Positions 34,941 to 43,072 of a stretch of 64,000 bases of DNA are shown piece after piece (the stretch's first letter is position 1; every line of letters begins with the position of its first letter). The notes beneath the pieces were generated by a model, which did no database searches, had not been told where the DNA came from, and worked only from the letters and a program-made list of their open reading frames with translations. The position numbers and the translations under genes were made by a program. The stretch is taken from positions 1 through 64,000 of the forward strand of contig JAQUMN010000013.1 in the NCBI GenBank assembly GCA_028718125.1. Direction: 5' to 3'. The DNA is from Kiritimatiellia bacterium (GTDB taxonomy: Bacteria; Verrucomicrobiota; Kiritimatiellia; JAAZAB01).

Positions 34941-36554
34941 ATGCCGGGCAATTGCATCCAGTGTCAAAATGTTTTAACTGATAATGAATGTGCGCGGATT
35001 GGCGAATTTGCCGGAGGGCATCGTGGCGTCGGCGCTTTGCCCGCCATGACCCGGTTTATGCGCGATGTGTTTGCGGCCGAATTGGTCCTGGATCAGGATA
35101 TTGTGGCCGGTTTTGCGCATGACAGTTCCAACCTGCCTGGGCGGGCCGATGCGCTCTGCAGGCCGCAATCGGAGCGGGAGCTGGCGGCCATATTCCGCTT
35201 GTGCTTTTCATGCGGGATCCCTTTCACTGTCTCCGGCGGGCGCTCGGCCCTTACCGGCAGCGCCACGCCGGAGTCCGGCGTTGTAATTTCAATGGTTAAA
35301 ATGATTTCGCCGGCGGTAAAGGTTGATCCCGAACATCAAACCGTCGTCACGCCGGTTGGCGTCATATTGGAAGATATGCGCCGCGCCGTTCTGGAACAAT
35401 CGAACGGAAAACTTTATTTTCCGGTTGACCCGACCAGCCGTGCGGATGCTTCCGTCGGCGGCGCCATGGCCTGTAATGCCTCCGGATTCAATCCCGGAGA
35501 GGCGGGCGCTATCCGGCACTGGGTCGAGGCCGTTGATTTCATCCTGCCGAACGGGATGAAGATTTCTGCGCGGCGCGGGCAGTATGTTTCCGGGAACGGA
35601 TGTTTTATTATTGATTCGCCTGAGGGGTCACGCTCCCTGCCGGTGCCCGGTTACCCGCGGCCGAAAATCAAGAATGCCGGCGGGCCGTATTCGGCGCCGG
35701 ATGGCGCATTGGACTTTGTCGACCTGCTGATCGGCAGCGAGGGGATATTCGGCGCGTTTTCAGCCTGCGAACTGCGCCTGGCGCAAAGCCCGGCCGGCTA
35801 TCTCGATTTGTTTTTTTCGATGCCCGCGGAGGAAAACGCCGTGGCCTTCCTCGATTACCTGCGGAGCCATCTTTCCGCCGGGCTTGGACAGTTGACCGCG
35901 CTGGAATATTTTGGCGTTAACTGCCGGAAATATATGTCACATGAGGGCAATTTGTTCCGCGGCACAAACCAGGTCGGCGTTTATATCCAGCAGCCGCTGA
36001 CGGAGAAATCGGCTGAAGACGCTGCGCTTGAATGGCTTGAGCTCTTTGCGGGCGCTAATTGCGGGATTGATGAAGATGCCGTTATTATGCTGGATAATGA
36101 ACGCGATAGGAAAATTTTCATGGAAGCGCGCCATTCCATGCCGGCCAATGCCCTCGAAGTGGTCCAGCATCGCGGCGCCTATACCATCATGACCGATACC
36201 GTTGTGCCGCCCGAACATTTCCGCGAGTTTCTTAAGTTTACGCATCATGCCATCCAATCGGAAGGCTTGGACTATCTTTCGTTCGGCCACTTTGGCGATT
36301 GCCATTTGCATTTCACCATATTGCCGGAGAAGGAAAAATTGGTTAAGGCGGTTGAGGTATACGACCGGATAATCGCCGAGTCCGCGCGGCTGGGCGGGGT
36401 TTATTCGGGCGAACACGGCACGGGCAAGCGCAAGCGCCGTGATTTTCTGCGCTGTTATGGCCCTGAAGCCGCAGAACAGTTGCGCCGCTGCAAGGCGGCG
36501 GTTGATCCCGAATTCCTTTTAAACCGCGGCAATGTTATTGAATATGCAAATTAA
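34941..36554 (+). CDS. FAD-linked hydroxyacid dehydrogenase (GlcD/D-lactate dehydrogenase family)
   Basis: A 537-residue protein with an FAD-binding type 4 (PCMH) domain (about 45-240) and an FAD-oxidase C-terminal domain (about 270-535). Signatures include FTVSGGRSALTGSATPESG and VDPTSRADASVGGAMACNAS for FAD binding and SFGHFGDCHLHFTILPE and YSGEHGTGKRKR for the substrate end. Members oxidise glycolate or D-lactate and pass electrons to a quinone or partner protein. The start ATG 34941 follows AAAGGA. It overlaps the lactate racemase gene, which suggests lactate as substrate: the racemase would supply the D form. Confidence 0.85.
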   Translation: MPGNCIQCQNVLTDNECARIGEFAGGHRGVGALPAMTRFMRDVFAAELVLDQDIVAGFAHDSSNLPGRADALCRPQSERELAAIFRLCFSCGIPFTVSGGRSALTGSATPESGVVISMVKMISPAVKVDPEHQTVVTPVGVILEDMRRAVLEQSNGKLYFPVDPTSRADASVGGAMACNASGFNPGEAGAIRHWVEAVDFILPNGMKISARRGQYVSGNGCFIIDSPEGSRSLPVPGYPRPKIKNAGGPYSAPDGALDFVDLLIGSEGIFGAFSACELRLAQSPAGYLDLFFSMPAEENAVAFLDYLRSHLSAGLGQLTALEYFGVNCRKYMSHEGNLFRGTNQVGVYIQQPLTEKSAEDAALEWLELFAGANCGIDEDAVIMLDNERDRKIFMEARHSMPANALEVVQHRGAYTIMTDTVVPPEHFREFLKFTHHAIQSEGLDYLSFGHFGDCHLHFTILPEKEKLVKAVEVYDRIIAESARLGGVYSGEHGTGKRKRRDFLRCYGPEAAEQLRRCKAAVDPEFLLNRGNVIEYAN

Positions 36555-37806
36555 GCTTCCATATGGGAAAACTGTTGTCACGGTTGAAGCGCCTTTTCCC
36601 GATGTCACCATTCTTGAACCGCGTTTTGTTGAAGGTCTTGCCGATGAACCCGGGGACTTTGCGGACGCTGTTCGTTCGCCGATTGACGCGCGGCCGCTCC
36701 GCGAGATTGCCGGTCCTCAAGACAAAGTGGCCGTCTTGGTTCCCGATATAACCCGGCCATTCCCGTCGCATCGGGTTTTGCCCTGGTTTTTCAAGGAGCT
36801 TGCCCATGTGCCCGCCGGTAATTTTACCATTATCATCGGCACGGGTTCGCATCGCGCCAATACGCCGACGGAACTGAAAGCAATGCTGGGAAGGGAAATC
36901 GTTGCGCGTTATCGCGTGGTCAATCACGATGCGCATGCCTTGCAAACGATGCAGGCGGTGGGCAAACGGGAAGATGGCGGGATTGTGCGCCTGAACAAGG
37001 AGTATGTGGCGGCGGACAAGCGCGTGATCCTGGGTTTTATCGAGCCGCATTTCATGGCTGGTTTTTCGGGTGGATATAAGGCGGTCATGCCCGGCGTGGC
37101 CGATATTGATTCAATCATGTATTATCACCGCGCGGCGGTTATCGCCGATCCGCGAAGCACCTGGGGCGTGTTGCAGGACAACCCCACCCAGGCATTGATC
37201 CGGAAACTCGGCGCGCTGGCGCCCGTGGATTTCTGCGTTAACGTAACGCTTAACCGGAAGCGTAGCATAACGGGATTTTTCTGCGGTGACCCGCAGGCCG
37301 CCCATTTGAAAGGCTGCGAATTCGCCCGGGCGTCAGTCATGGCGGCCTGTTCCCGCTATTTTCCGGTTGTCATCACCACCAACGGCGGTTATCCGCTTGA
37401 CCAGAATCTTTACCAGTCGGTCAAGGGGTTGTCGGCGGCCGCCCAGATCGTTGAGCAGGGAGGATTGATCATTGCGGCCTGCGAATGCGCCGACGGATTT
37501 CCGGCGCACGGTAATTTTGCCAGGCTTTTATTTGAGCACGATTCGCCGCAATTGATTATCGCCACTGTGCTTAAGCCGGGGTTTAAAATGTTTGACCAGT
37601 GGGAGGCGCAATTGCTGGCCATGATCCAGGTGCGCGCCAGGGTGGCTCTGTTCAGCGCTTTGCCGGCTGACGACGTCCGGCGGGCGCACTTGGATTATGT
37701 GGAAAACCTTTCTGAATACCTGGCTTCCGTCATGCGCCGGCTTGGTAAAAATGCGCCGATTGCCGTCCTGCCCGATGGTCCGTTGACAATTCCGTATGTT
37801 CGGTGA
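36544..37806 (+). CDS. larA: Nickel-dependent lactate racemase family protein
   Basis: A 420-residue LarA-type protein, interconverting D- and L-lactate or a similar 2-hydroxyacid through the nickel-pincer cofactor. Key residues of the Lactobacillus plantarum enzyme (His108, His174, Lys184, His200) appear here at the same spacing as His103 (GTGSHR), His169 (EPHF), Lys179 (SGGYK) and His195 (YYHRA), a constant offset of five. Lys179 would form the covalent cofactor bond and His195 bind nickel. The gene overlaps the upstream dehydrogenase; ATG 36532 and ATG 36544 are both possible starts, and MQIKLPYGK resembles the usual N terminus. The cofactor genes larB, larC and larE are not in the window. 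Confidence 0.88.
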   Translation: MQIKLPYGKTVVTVEAPFPDVTILEPRFVEGLADEPGDFADAVRSPIDARPLREIAGPQDKVAVLVPDITRPFPSHRVLPWFFKELAHVPAGNFTIIIGTGSHRANTPTELKAMLGREIVARYRVVNHDAHALQTMQAVGKREDGGIVRLNKEYVAADKRVILGFIEPHFMAGFSGGYKAVMPGVADIDSIMYYHRAAVIADPRSTWGVLQDNPTQALIRKLGALAPVDFCVNVTLNRKRSITGFFCGDPQAAHLKGCEFARASVMAACSRYFPVVITTNGGYPLDQNLYQSVKGLSAAAQIVEQGGLIIAACECADGFPAHGNFARLLFEHDSPQLIIATVLKPGFKMFDQWEAQLLAMIQVRARVALFSALPADDVRRAHLDYVENLSEYLASVMRRLGKNAPIAVLPDGPLTIPYVR

Positions 37807-37842
37807 TAACTTGATGCATAGGAATTTCAAAGTTAGACGTAG

Positions 37843-37951
37843 TCTGGATTCCCGCTTTCGCGGGAATGACCACGCTTCGCCGGAGGCTGCGCGGGGCAGG
37901 CAGAATGGGCAGGCGTTATTTGTCATTCCCGATCCAATCGGGAATCCAGGA
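37843..37951. repeat. Paired-hairpin REP-like repeat, copy B
   Basis: Left hairpin GGATTCCCGCTTTCGCGGG plus AATGAC (37846-37870), right hairpin GTCATTCCCGATCCAATCGG plus GAATCC (37922-37947), separated by about 50 bp rich in CGCCGGAGG and GGCAGGCAG. It lies downstream of larA in a 267-bp gap otherwise without a recognisable gene. Confidence 0.8.
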
Positions 37952-38073
37952 TCTTAGTTGCTAGTTGCGGCGATAGCCTAACCTAATTCAAATTTACGGG
38001 CGAAGCAACGGTAAATTATTCTTTCGTAGCCGCGCCCGTAAGGGCGTGGATTCTTTTGGCGGCCACTACAATT

Positions 38074-39171
38074 ATGATCACACCCTATTACCTGATCGAC
38101 GAAAAGAAGCTCTTGCGGAACCTGAAGATCATCCGGCGCGTATGCGAGGTTGCGGGGGCAAAAGCGGTGCTCGCATTGAAGTGTTTCTCGACCTGGTCCG
38201 TTTTCGGCCTGATGAAACCGTACTTGGACGGCACGACCAGCAGCGGTGTATACGAGGCCCGGCTGGGACGCGAGAAATTCGGCAAAGAGGTGCACGCGTT
38301 CAGCGTGGGGTTTTCCCGCGCGGACATCCGCGAGGTGCGGCATTACGCGGACACGGTCATCTTCAATTCGCTGTCCCAGCTCAAATCCTTTTACCGCGAG
38401 GTCAGCGGCCTGAAGATCGGGGTTCGGGTGAATCCGGGGTTCAGTTATTCCCATTTCGATCTCGCCAATCCGGCGCGCAGGTATTCCCGGCTCGGCGTGC
38501 GGGACGCCGGGGCTCTTAGTGAGGTTGCCGGGCTCATCAGCGGCATGATGTTCCATTTCAACTGCGAGAACGACGATTTCGCCGACTTTTCGCGGAATCT
38601 GGATCGCATCGGGCGGAACTATGGCGAACTGCTTGAAAGGCTGGAATGGGTTAGCCTGGGCGGCGGCGTTGCTTTCACTAAGCATGGCTATCCGCTTGTA
38701 CAATTCTGCAATCGCTTAAAGGTCTTCAGTAAAAAATTCGGCGTTCAGGTATATCTGGAACCCGGCGAAGCGGTTGTTACCGGCTGCGCGGAACTTGTGA
38801 CCACGGTTTTGGATGTAGTACATAACGAGGTTGATATTGCCATTGTCGATGCCTCGACCGAAGCGCACATGCTGGACCATCTGGTCTACCGCACCAGCGC
38901 GAAGATCGCGTCCCCGGGTCCCGGGCGATGCAAGGTTGTCATTGCCGGGCGCTCTTGCCTGGCCGGCGATGTGTTCGGTCAATACAGCCTGAAAACCCGG
39001 CTGAAGAGCGGCCGTGTTATCCGTATTGCGGATGCCGCCGGGTATACGATGGTAAAAAAGAACTGGTTCAACGGGTTGCCTATGCCGGGCATCTGTGTGC
39101 GAAGGCTGAACGGGAGCGTGGACACGGTCAAAAGTTTCGGATATAAGGATTTCATCGCGAGTCTTTCTTAG
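38074..39171 (+). CDS. nspC: Carboxynorspermidine/carboxyspermidine decarboxylase
   Basis: A 365-residue fold type III PLP decarboxylase. Lys36 in LALKCF is the PLP lysine; MMFHFNCEND contains the conserved His of the family; GGGVAFT and EPGEAVV bind the cofactor phosphate; DASTEAHMLD and SCLAGD are NspC-type active-site segments. NspC removes the carboxyl group from carboxy(nor)spermidine, the last step of the alternative spermidine pathway that does not use decarboxylated SAM. It is followed by the dehydrogenase of the previous step. ATG 38074 is preferred over an upstream TTG; no strong ribosome site is visible. Confidence 0.9.
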   Translation: MITPYYLIDEKKLLRNLKIIRRVCEVAGAKAVLALKCFSTWSVFGLMKPYLDGTTSSGVYEARLGREKFGKEVHAFSVGFSRADIREVRHYADTVIFNSLSQLKSFYREVSGLKIGVRVNPGFSYSHFDLANPARRYSRLGVRDAGALSEVAGLISGMMFHFNCENDDFADFSRNLDRIGRNYGELLERLEWVSLGGGVAFTKHGYPLVQFCNRLKVFSKKFGVQVYLEPGEAVVTGCAELVTTVLDVVHNEVDIAIVDASTEAHMLDHLVYRTSAKIASPGPGRCKVVIAGRSCLAGDVFGQYSLKTRLKSGRVIRIADAAGYTMVKKNWFNGLPMPGICVRRLNGSVDTVKSFGYKDFIASLS

Positions 39172-39173
39172 CG

Positions 39174-39207
39174 CGGCTTAAGCCGCAGCTAAAACGTGTT
39201 TTAAGTG
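39174..39207. other. Hairpin after nspC
   Basis: GCGGCTTAAGCCGC is a perfect palindrome immediately after the nspC stop, followed by AAAACGTGTTTT, a second smaller one. Either could fold in the transcript, but no T-run marks it as a normal terminator. Confidence 0.35.
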
Positions 39208-39210
39208 ACT

Positions 39211-39291
39211 GTCATTCCCGATCTAATCGGGAATCCAGTTTCATTCGTCTATAACTGGGGCAGACTGGATTCCCGCTTTCGCGGGAATGAC
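39211..39291. repeat. Paired-hairpin REP-like repeat, copy C
   Basis: Left hairpin GTCATTCCCGATCTAATCGG plus GAATCC (39211-39236) and right hairpin GGATTCCCGCTTTCGCGGG plus AATGAC (39267-39291), 30 bp apart. It is copy B in the opposite orientation, with a shorter spacer, between nspC and the dehydrogenase gene. Confidence 0.8.
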
Positions 39292-39326
39292 ACAACGGAA
39301 AAAAATATATAATGCAAGGAGAGCCT

Positions 39327-40703
39327 ATGAAGAAGAACGTACTGATCATCGGCGCCGGCGGCGTCGCCCATGTAGCGGCCCACAAGGCGGCCATGAATAA
39401 CGATGTGCTCGGCGACATCTGCCTGGCCTCCCGCACGCAGGCCAAATGCGACGAGATTATCGCGAGCGTCAAGCGCAAGCATCACGTCAAGGACACGTCG
39501 AAAAAGCTTTATTCCCGCCAGATCGACGCGCTCGACGTTCCGGCGACCGTGAAGCTGATCAAGGAAACCGGTTCCGAGATCGTCATCAATCTTGGCCAGG
39601 CGTTTATCAACATGTCGGTCCTCGAGGCCTGCCTGGAGACCGGCGCGGTCTATATGGATACGGCCATCCATGAGGAGCCGGACAAGGTTTGCGAAAACCC
39701 GCCCTGGTACGCGAACTACGAGTGGAAGCGCAAGGACCGCTGCAAGGAAAAGGGTCTGACCGCCATCCTTGGCGTGGGGTTCGATCCGGGCGTGGTCAAC
39801 GCCTACTGCGCGCTGGCAGCGAAGCGCTATTTCGACAAGATAGATACGATCGACATCATGGACGTCAACGCGGGCAAACACGGCAAGTACTTTGCCACGA
39901 ATTTCGACCCGGAGATCAACTTCCGCGAGTTCATCAAGGTCTGGACCTGGATTGACCGCCAGTGGAGGGAGTATCCGACGCACTCCGTCAAGCGCGTCTA
40001 CAATTTCCCGGTTGCCGGCCTCTGTCCGATCTACCTGAACGGCCACGACGAGTTGCACTCGCTCTCGAAAAACATTGACGCGAACAGCATTCGTTTCTGG
40101 ATGGGCTTCGGTGACCACTACATCAACGTCTTCACGGTGCTCCGCACCCTCGGGTTTCTCTCGCACTTGCCGGTGACCCTGACCACAGGCCAGAAGGTCG
40201 TGCCGCTCAAGGTTGTCAAGGCGCTCCTGCCCGACCCGAAGACTCTCGCGCCCAACTATACCGGCAAGACCTGCATCGGCAATTTCGTCAAGGGCTGGAA
40301 GAACGGCAAAAAGCGCGAGGTCTTGATCTACCAGGTCTCGGACCACAAGAAATGCTTCGAAGAGGTCGAGTCCCAGGGCATCAGTTACACGGCCGGCGTC
40401 CCGCCGGTTGCCGCCGCCATGCTCGTGGCCCAGGGCGTCTGGGACCCGAAGACGATGGTGAACGTCGAGGAACTCGATCCCGAACCGTTCATCGCCATCC
40501 TCGATAAGATCGGCCTGCCCACTTGCGTCAAGGAAATCAAGCCCGGCAGCAAGGACTCGTTCGACGGCACCGTCAGGGACCTGCAAACGGAATTGGCAAG
40601 GTCCACGGCAACCGTCACCGTATCCGCGGCCAACCCCATGATCGCCGTTTCTCCCAAGCCGGTGGCTAAGGCAGCGAAAAAATCAAAGAAATCTGGTGGA
40701 TAA
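39327..40703 (+). CDS. Carboxynorspermidine/carboxyspermidine dehydrogenase (saccharopine dehydrogenase family)
   Basis: A 458-residue oxidoreductase. The N terminus VLIIGAGGVAHVAAHKA binds NADPH; the family features TAILGVGFDPGVVNAYC and MDVNAGKHGKYFATNFDPEI fit carboxynorspermidine synthase. It condenses aspartate semialdehyde with a diamine and reduces the imine, giving carboxy(nor)spermidine for the NspC protein encoded upstream. The C-terminal tail is lysine-rich (KAAKKSKKSGG), beyond the usual end. Start ATG 39327 has AAGGAGAG upstream. Confidence 0.9.
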   Translation: MKKNVLIIGAGGVAHVAAHKAAMNNDVLGDICLASRTQAKCDEIIASVKRKHHVKDTSKKLYSRQIDALDVPATVKLIKETGSEIVINLGQAFINMSVLEACLETGAVYMDTAIHEEPDKVCENPPWYANYEWKRKDRCKEKGLTAILGVGFDPGVVNAYCALAAKRYFDKIDTIDIMDVNAGKHGKYFATNFDPEINFREFIKVWTWIDRQWREYPTHSVKRVYNFPVAGLCPIYLNGHDELHSLSKNIDANSIRFWMGFGDHYINVFTVLRTLGFLSHLPVTLTTGQKVVPLKVVKALLPDPKTLAPNYTGKTCIGNFVKGWKNGKKREVLIYQVSDHKKCFEEVESQGISYTAGVPPVAAAMLVAQGVWDPKTMVNVEELDPEPFIAILDKIGLPTCVKEIKPGSKDSFDGTVRDLQTELARSTATVTVSAANPMIAVSPKPVAKAAKKSKKSGG

Positions 40704-40733
40704 AAGGAAAGAAGCTTTCATGAAGCAGCAAGA

Positions 40734-41552
40734 ATGAATGGATGCGATAAACCACACGAAAAAATAGATCGAAAGACATTCTTGAATCTGCTTGTTCTTG
40801 GCCTAGGGATAGCTGTTGCATTTTGCGTAATATCTTCTGCCCAAAGTGCGGAGGAAGGTAGCGGGACTGTGACAAACACGGCAGCTTCCATCATCGGGGA
40901 ATTGCAGGCCAATACCAAGACTTTACGATCATTTCAGTGCCGGATTGCCATGCGTCGTGTCAAAGGGGCGCCGGAGGGCGGTGGCGAAGAAATGCCGGAC
41001 GAGTTCGATTCTGATGTTATGATCAAGATGCCGGACAAGGCGCGATGGGTTACGCATTTTGCGACTGCCGACATTCTCATGATTCGCAACGGGGGATTGG
41101 AAAACCAGTATGTAAAAATCCACGGTCAACCGGGAGGGTGGAAGAAAAAGGTGAACAGAACCCCTGTACGTGACCAGTTTATCAATAAATTGACATGTTC
41201 AGTGCCGCCCGCGGATAGTCGTTTGAAAGCAGAGAATGAGGATCGTTATGAATTGGAGCATAGCGATCCGCGCGGGTGGCGTGAGGTATTCTATGTCAGC
41301 AAGAAGGATAAGCATGTCACCGAGATCCTAACATATGAATCCGATGGAAAACTCTATAAGCGATTGCGTCGCGAAGAGTTTTTTTCCAGTCAGCCGCCCG
41401 ACATTGCGACGAAGATCGTGATTGAGAATTTCGATGCATCCGGACGCCTGACCGGTGCCCATGATCAGCAGTTGACCGACGTAAAAGTCAATGCGGCTGT
41501 TTCCGACCAGCTTTTTGACTTGGAAACCGATTGGAAAGGCGACAGCAAATGA
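40734..41552 (+). CDS. LolA-like exported protein (DUF1571-type)
   Basis: A 272-residue protein with an N-terminal signal-anchor or signal peptide (about 15-38, LLVLGLGIAVAFCVISSAQSA) and a beta-rich part with the outer-membrane lipoprotein carrier look: an iterative 'fraction of' fold with motifs such as LRSFQCRIAMRR and KITHFDSDG-like strands. The family is probably DUF1571/LolA-like; function unproven. It starts 30 bp after the dehydrogenase gene and lies between two polyamine genes without an obvious link to them. Confidence 0.6.
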   Translation: MNGCDKPHEKIDRKTFLNLLVLGLGIAVAFCVISSAQSAEEGSGTVTNTAASIIGELQANTKTLRSFQCRIAMRRVKGAPEGGGEEMPDEFDSDVMIKMPDKARWVTHFATADILMIRNGGLENQYVKIHGQPGGWKKKVNRTPVRDQFINKLTCSVPPADSRLKAENEDRYELEHSDPRGWREVFYVSKKDKHVTEILTYESDGKLYKRLRREEFFSSQPPDIATKIVIENFDASGRLTGAHDQQLTDVKVNAAVSDQLFDLETDWKGDSK

Positions 41553-41662
41553 GTTGTTTACCCGGCTTGAATGCCATTATGCATGCTGAAGAAAACTGGA
41601 GTTGGATCCACCTTATCATTATTGCGCATCCAGGTTGGCAAGGTCCCGTCGTCCACTACTAA

Positions 41663-41793
41663 GAACTGACGCGGCTTGCTGAGCGAATTGGGAAACGACA
41701 AGGGAAGACGTTCAACCGTTCCTGGAACATCCGGAGGACGCCACGTTGATTACGCGGGAGAATCTGGAATCGTTAGTGCAAACTACCGGTTGA
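41663..41793 (+). pseudogene. Relic of an AbiEii-type toxin gene, C-terminal end
   Basis: Reading ELTRLAERIG, then after a shift of frame near 41690 NWETTREDVQPFLEHPEDAT followed by LITRENLESLV and a stop at 41791-41793, matches the C-terminal pattern of AbiEii nucleotidyltransferases (xxDVxPFLExPxxxxLLTRENLLxLL). No start, N-terminal domain or antitoxin is present. It overlaps the 3' end of the convergent decarboxylase gene by about 10 bp. The gap upstream (41553-41662) shows nothing else recognisable. Confidence 0.5.
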
Positions 41794-42925
41794 TGTGAAC
41801 CACCTTGGCGGGCGGGAAGCCGTTGAAAGGGGTTGACGAGGCGACGCTGTAGGCGCCGATGTTATTGCTGTAAAGCAAATCGCCGCGTTCGAGGTCGGCC
41901 GGGAGTTCTTCGGCCATGGAGATCACGTCCAGCGCGTCGCAGGTCGGGCCGAAGACAGTGCAAATTCGGGTAGCTCCCTTTTTGAATGCTTCCATGTGAT
42001 ACTGGCAGTGATCGAAGAGGATGCCTGAGAAGGTCTGATAAACCCCGTCGTCAACATAATAACATAGCTTGCCATCGCGCACGGCTTTGCCGATGATCTT
42101 CGATATGGCGGTCCCGGCCGTCGCCACCATGAATCGCCCCGGCTCGGCCAGGATTTGGATATCCTTGGGAAAGAGCCGGTCAATCTCGGCGTTGATCTTC
42201 CGGGCCAGTTCGCGGAACGGCTTCACGGTGGCATCGTAGGGCGCCGGGAACCCTCCGCCGATATCCAGCAGGTTCATCTTGGTGTAGCCGCGTTCGCGCG
42301 CCTCCTTGAACACATTGGCCGCGAGGTTGATGGCCTGCACAAAATTCTCGAAGTTGGTGGTCTGGCTGCCGACGTGGAAGCTCAGGCCTTCAACGACGAG
42401 GCCGGCCTTGTCGGCTTCGAGGATGAGATTCGCCGCTTCCCCCGACGCCGCGCCGAACTTGGACGAGAGTTCCACCATGGCGCCGGTGTTGGAGACTTTG
42501 AGGCGCAGGACAAGGCCCGAATGCGGGGCGTACTGCTTGATTTTTCTGATTTCCTCGAAGTTATCGAAAGTCACCAGCGCCTTGTATTGATCGAGCTCAC
42601 GCAATGTCTCGTTGGCCTTGATCGGGTTGGCATAAATGATTTTATCCCAGATCCAATCCTGGCGCTGTTTAGCCGGCAGGTTCTTGATGTACTCGTGCAC
42701 CACCATGAACTCAGGCATCGAGGCCACGTCAAAGCTCGCGCCCGCGTCGTAAAGCGTCTTCACAATGGCCGGGTCCGGGTTGGCTTTGACCGCGTAGTAT
42801 GCCTGGACGCGCGGCAGATATTTTTTGAAGGCGGTATAATTTCGGCGCAGCTCGTTGTGATCCACCACGAACAGGGGCGTCCCATGCTTCTTTGCCAGTT
42901 GCTGTAACATCTTTAACGGGGCCAT
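41783..42925 (-). CDS. Ornithine/lysine decarboxylase, PLP fold type III
   Basis: A 380-residue protein. Lys47 in YAVKANP is the PLP lysine; GLSFHVGSQ holds the stacking His; DIGGGFP and EPGRF bind phosphate; FGPTCDALD carries the catalytic Cys/Asp pair of ornithine and lysine decarboxylases, and YSNNIGAYSVASSTPFNGF closes the active site. It makes putrescine (or cadaverine), the diamine used by the dehydrogenase encoded nearby. The start ATG has AAGGAGA upstream. It is convergent with the other two polyamine genes, so it is regulated separately. Confidence 0.88.
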   Translation of the reverse strand: MAPLKMLQQLAKKHGTPLFVVDHNELRRNYTAFKKYLPRVQAYYAVKANPDPAIVKTLYDAGASFDVASMPEFMVVHEYIKNLPAKQRQDWIWDKIIYANPIKANETLRELDQYKALVTFDNFEEIRKIKQYAPHSGLVLRLKVSNTGAMVELSSKFGAASGEAANLILEADKAGLVVEGLSFHVGSQTTNFENFVQAINLAANVFKEARERGYTKMNLLDIGGGFPAPYDATVKPFRELARKINAEIDRLFPKDIQILAEPGRFMVATAGTAISKIIGKAVRDGKLCYYVDDGVYQTFSGILFDHCQYHMEAFKKGATRICTVFGPTCDALDVISMAEELPADLERGDLLYSNNIGAYSVASSTPFNGFPPAKVVHINR

Positions 42926-43072
42926 AAATGTCTCCTTGATATTAAAAACCGCGCCGCATGGGTGAAGAACGCTTGTCCACCTAACCTACATGATGCCGGA
43001 AAACCGACCGGAAATCCATTGCCTTTTTGGTTTGAAAGCTTACACTTTATTAGAATTTAATGCAAAAAAACT

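Noticed and set aside
39249-40586. A 445-codon minus-strand frame opposite the dehydrogenase gene
   Set aside because: The opposite strand carries a clear Rossmann-fold dehydrogenase with a good ribosome site; the antisense frame looks like a codon-bias shadow.
41544-41746. A minus-strand translation reading PTWMRNNDKVDPTPVFFSMH and so on
   Set aside because: It looks protein-like but lacks a start codon and ribosome site and overlaps the better-supported AbiEii relic on the plus strand; I could not link it to a family.
43032-43057. TTGAAA/TAGAAT before the SNF2 gene as a promoter
   Set aside because: The boxes are only 13 bp apart, too close for a normal sigma-70 promoter.
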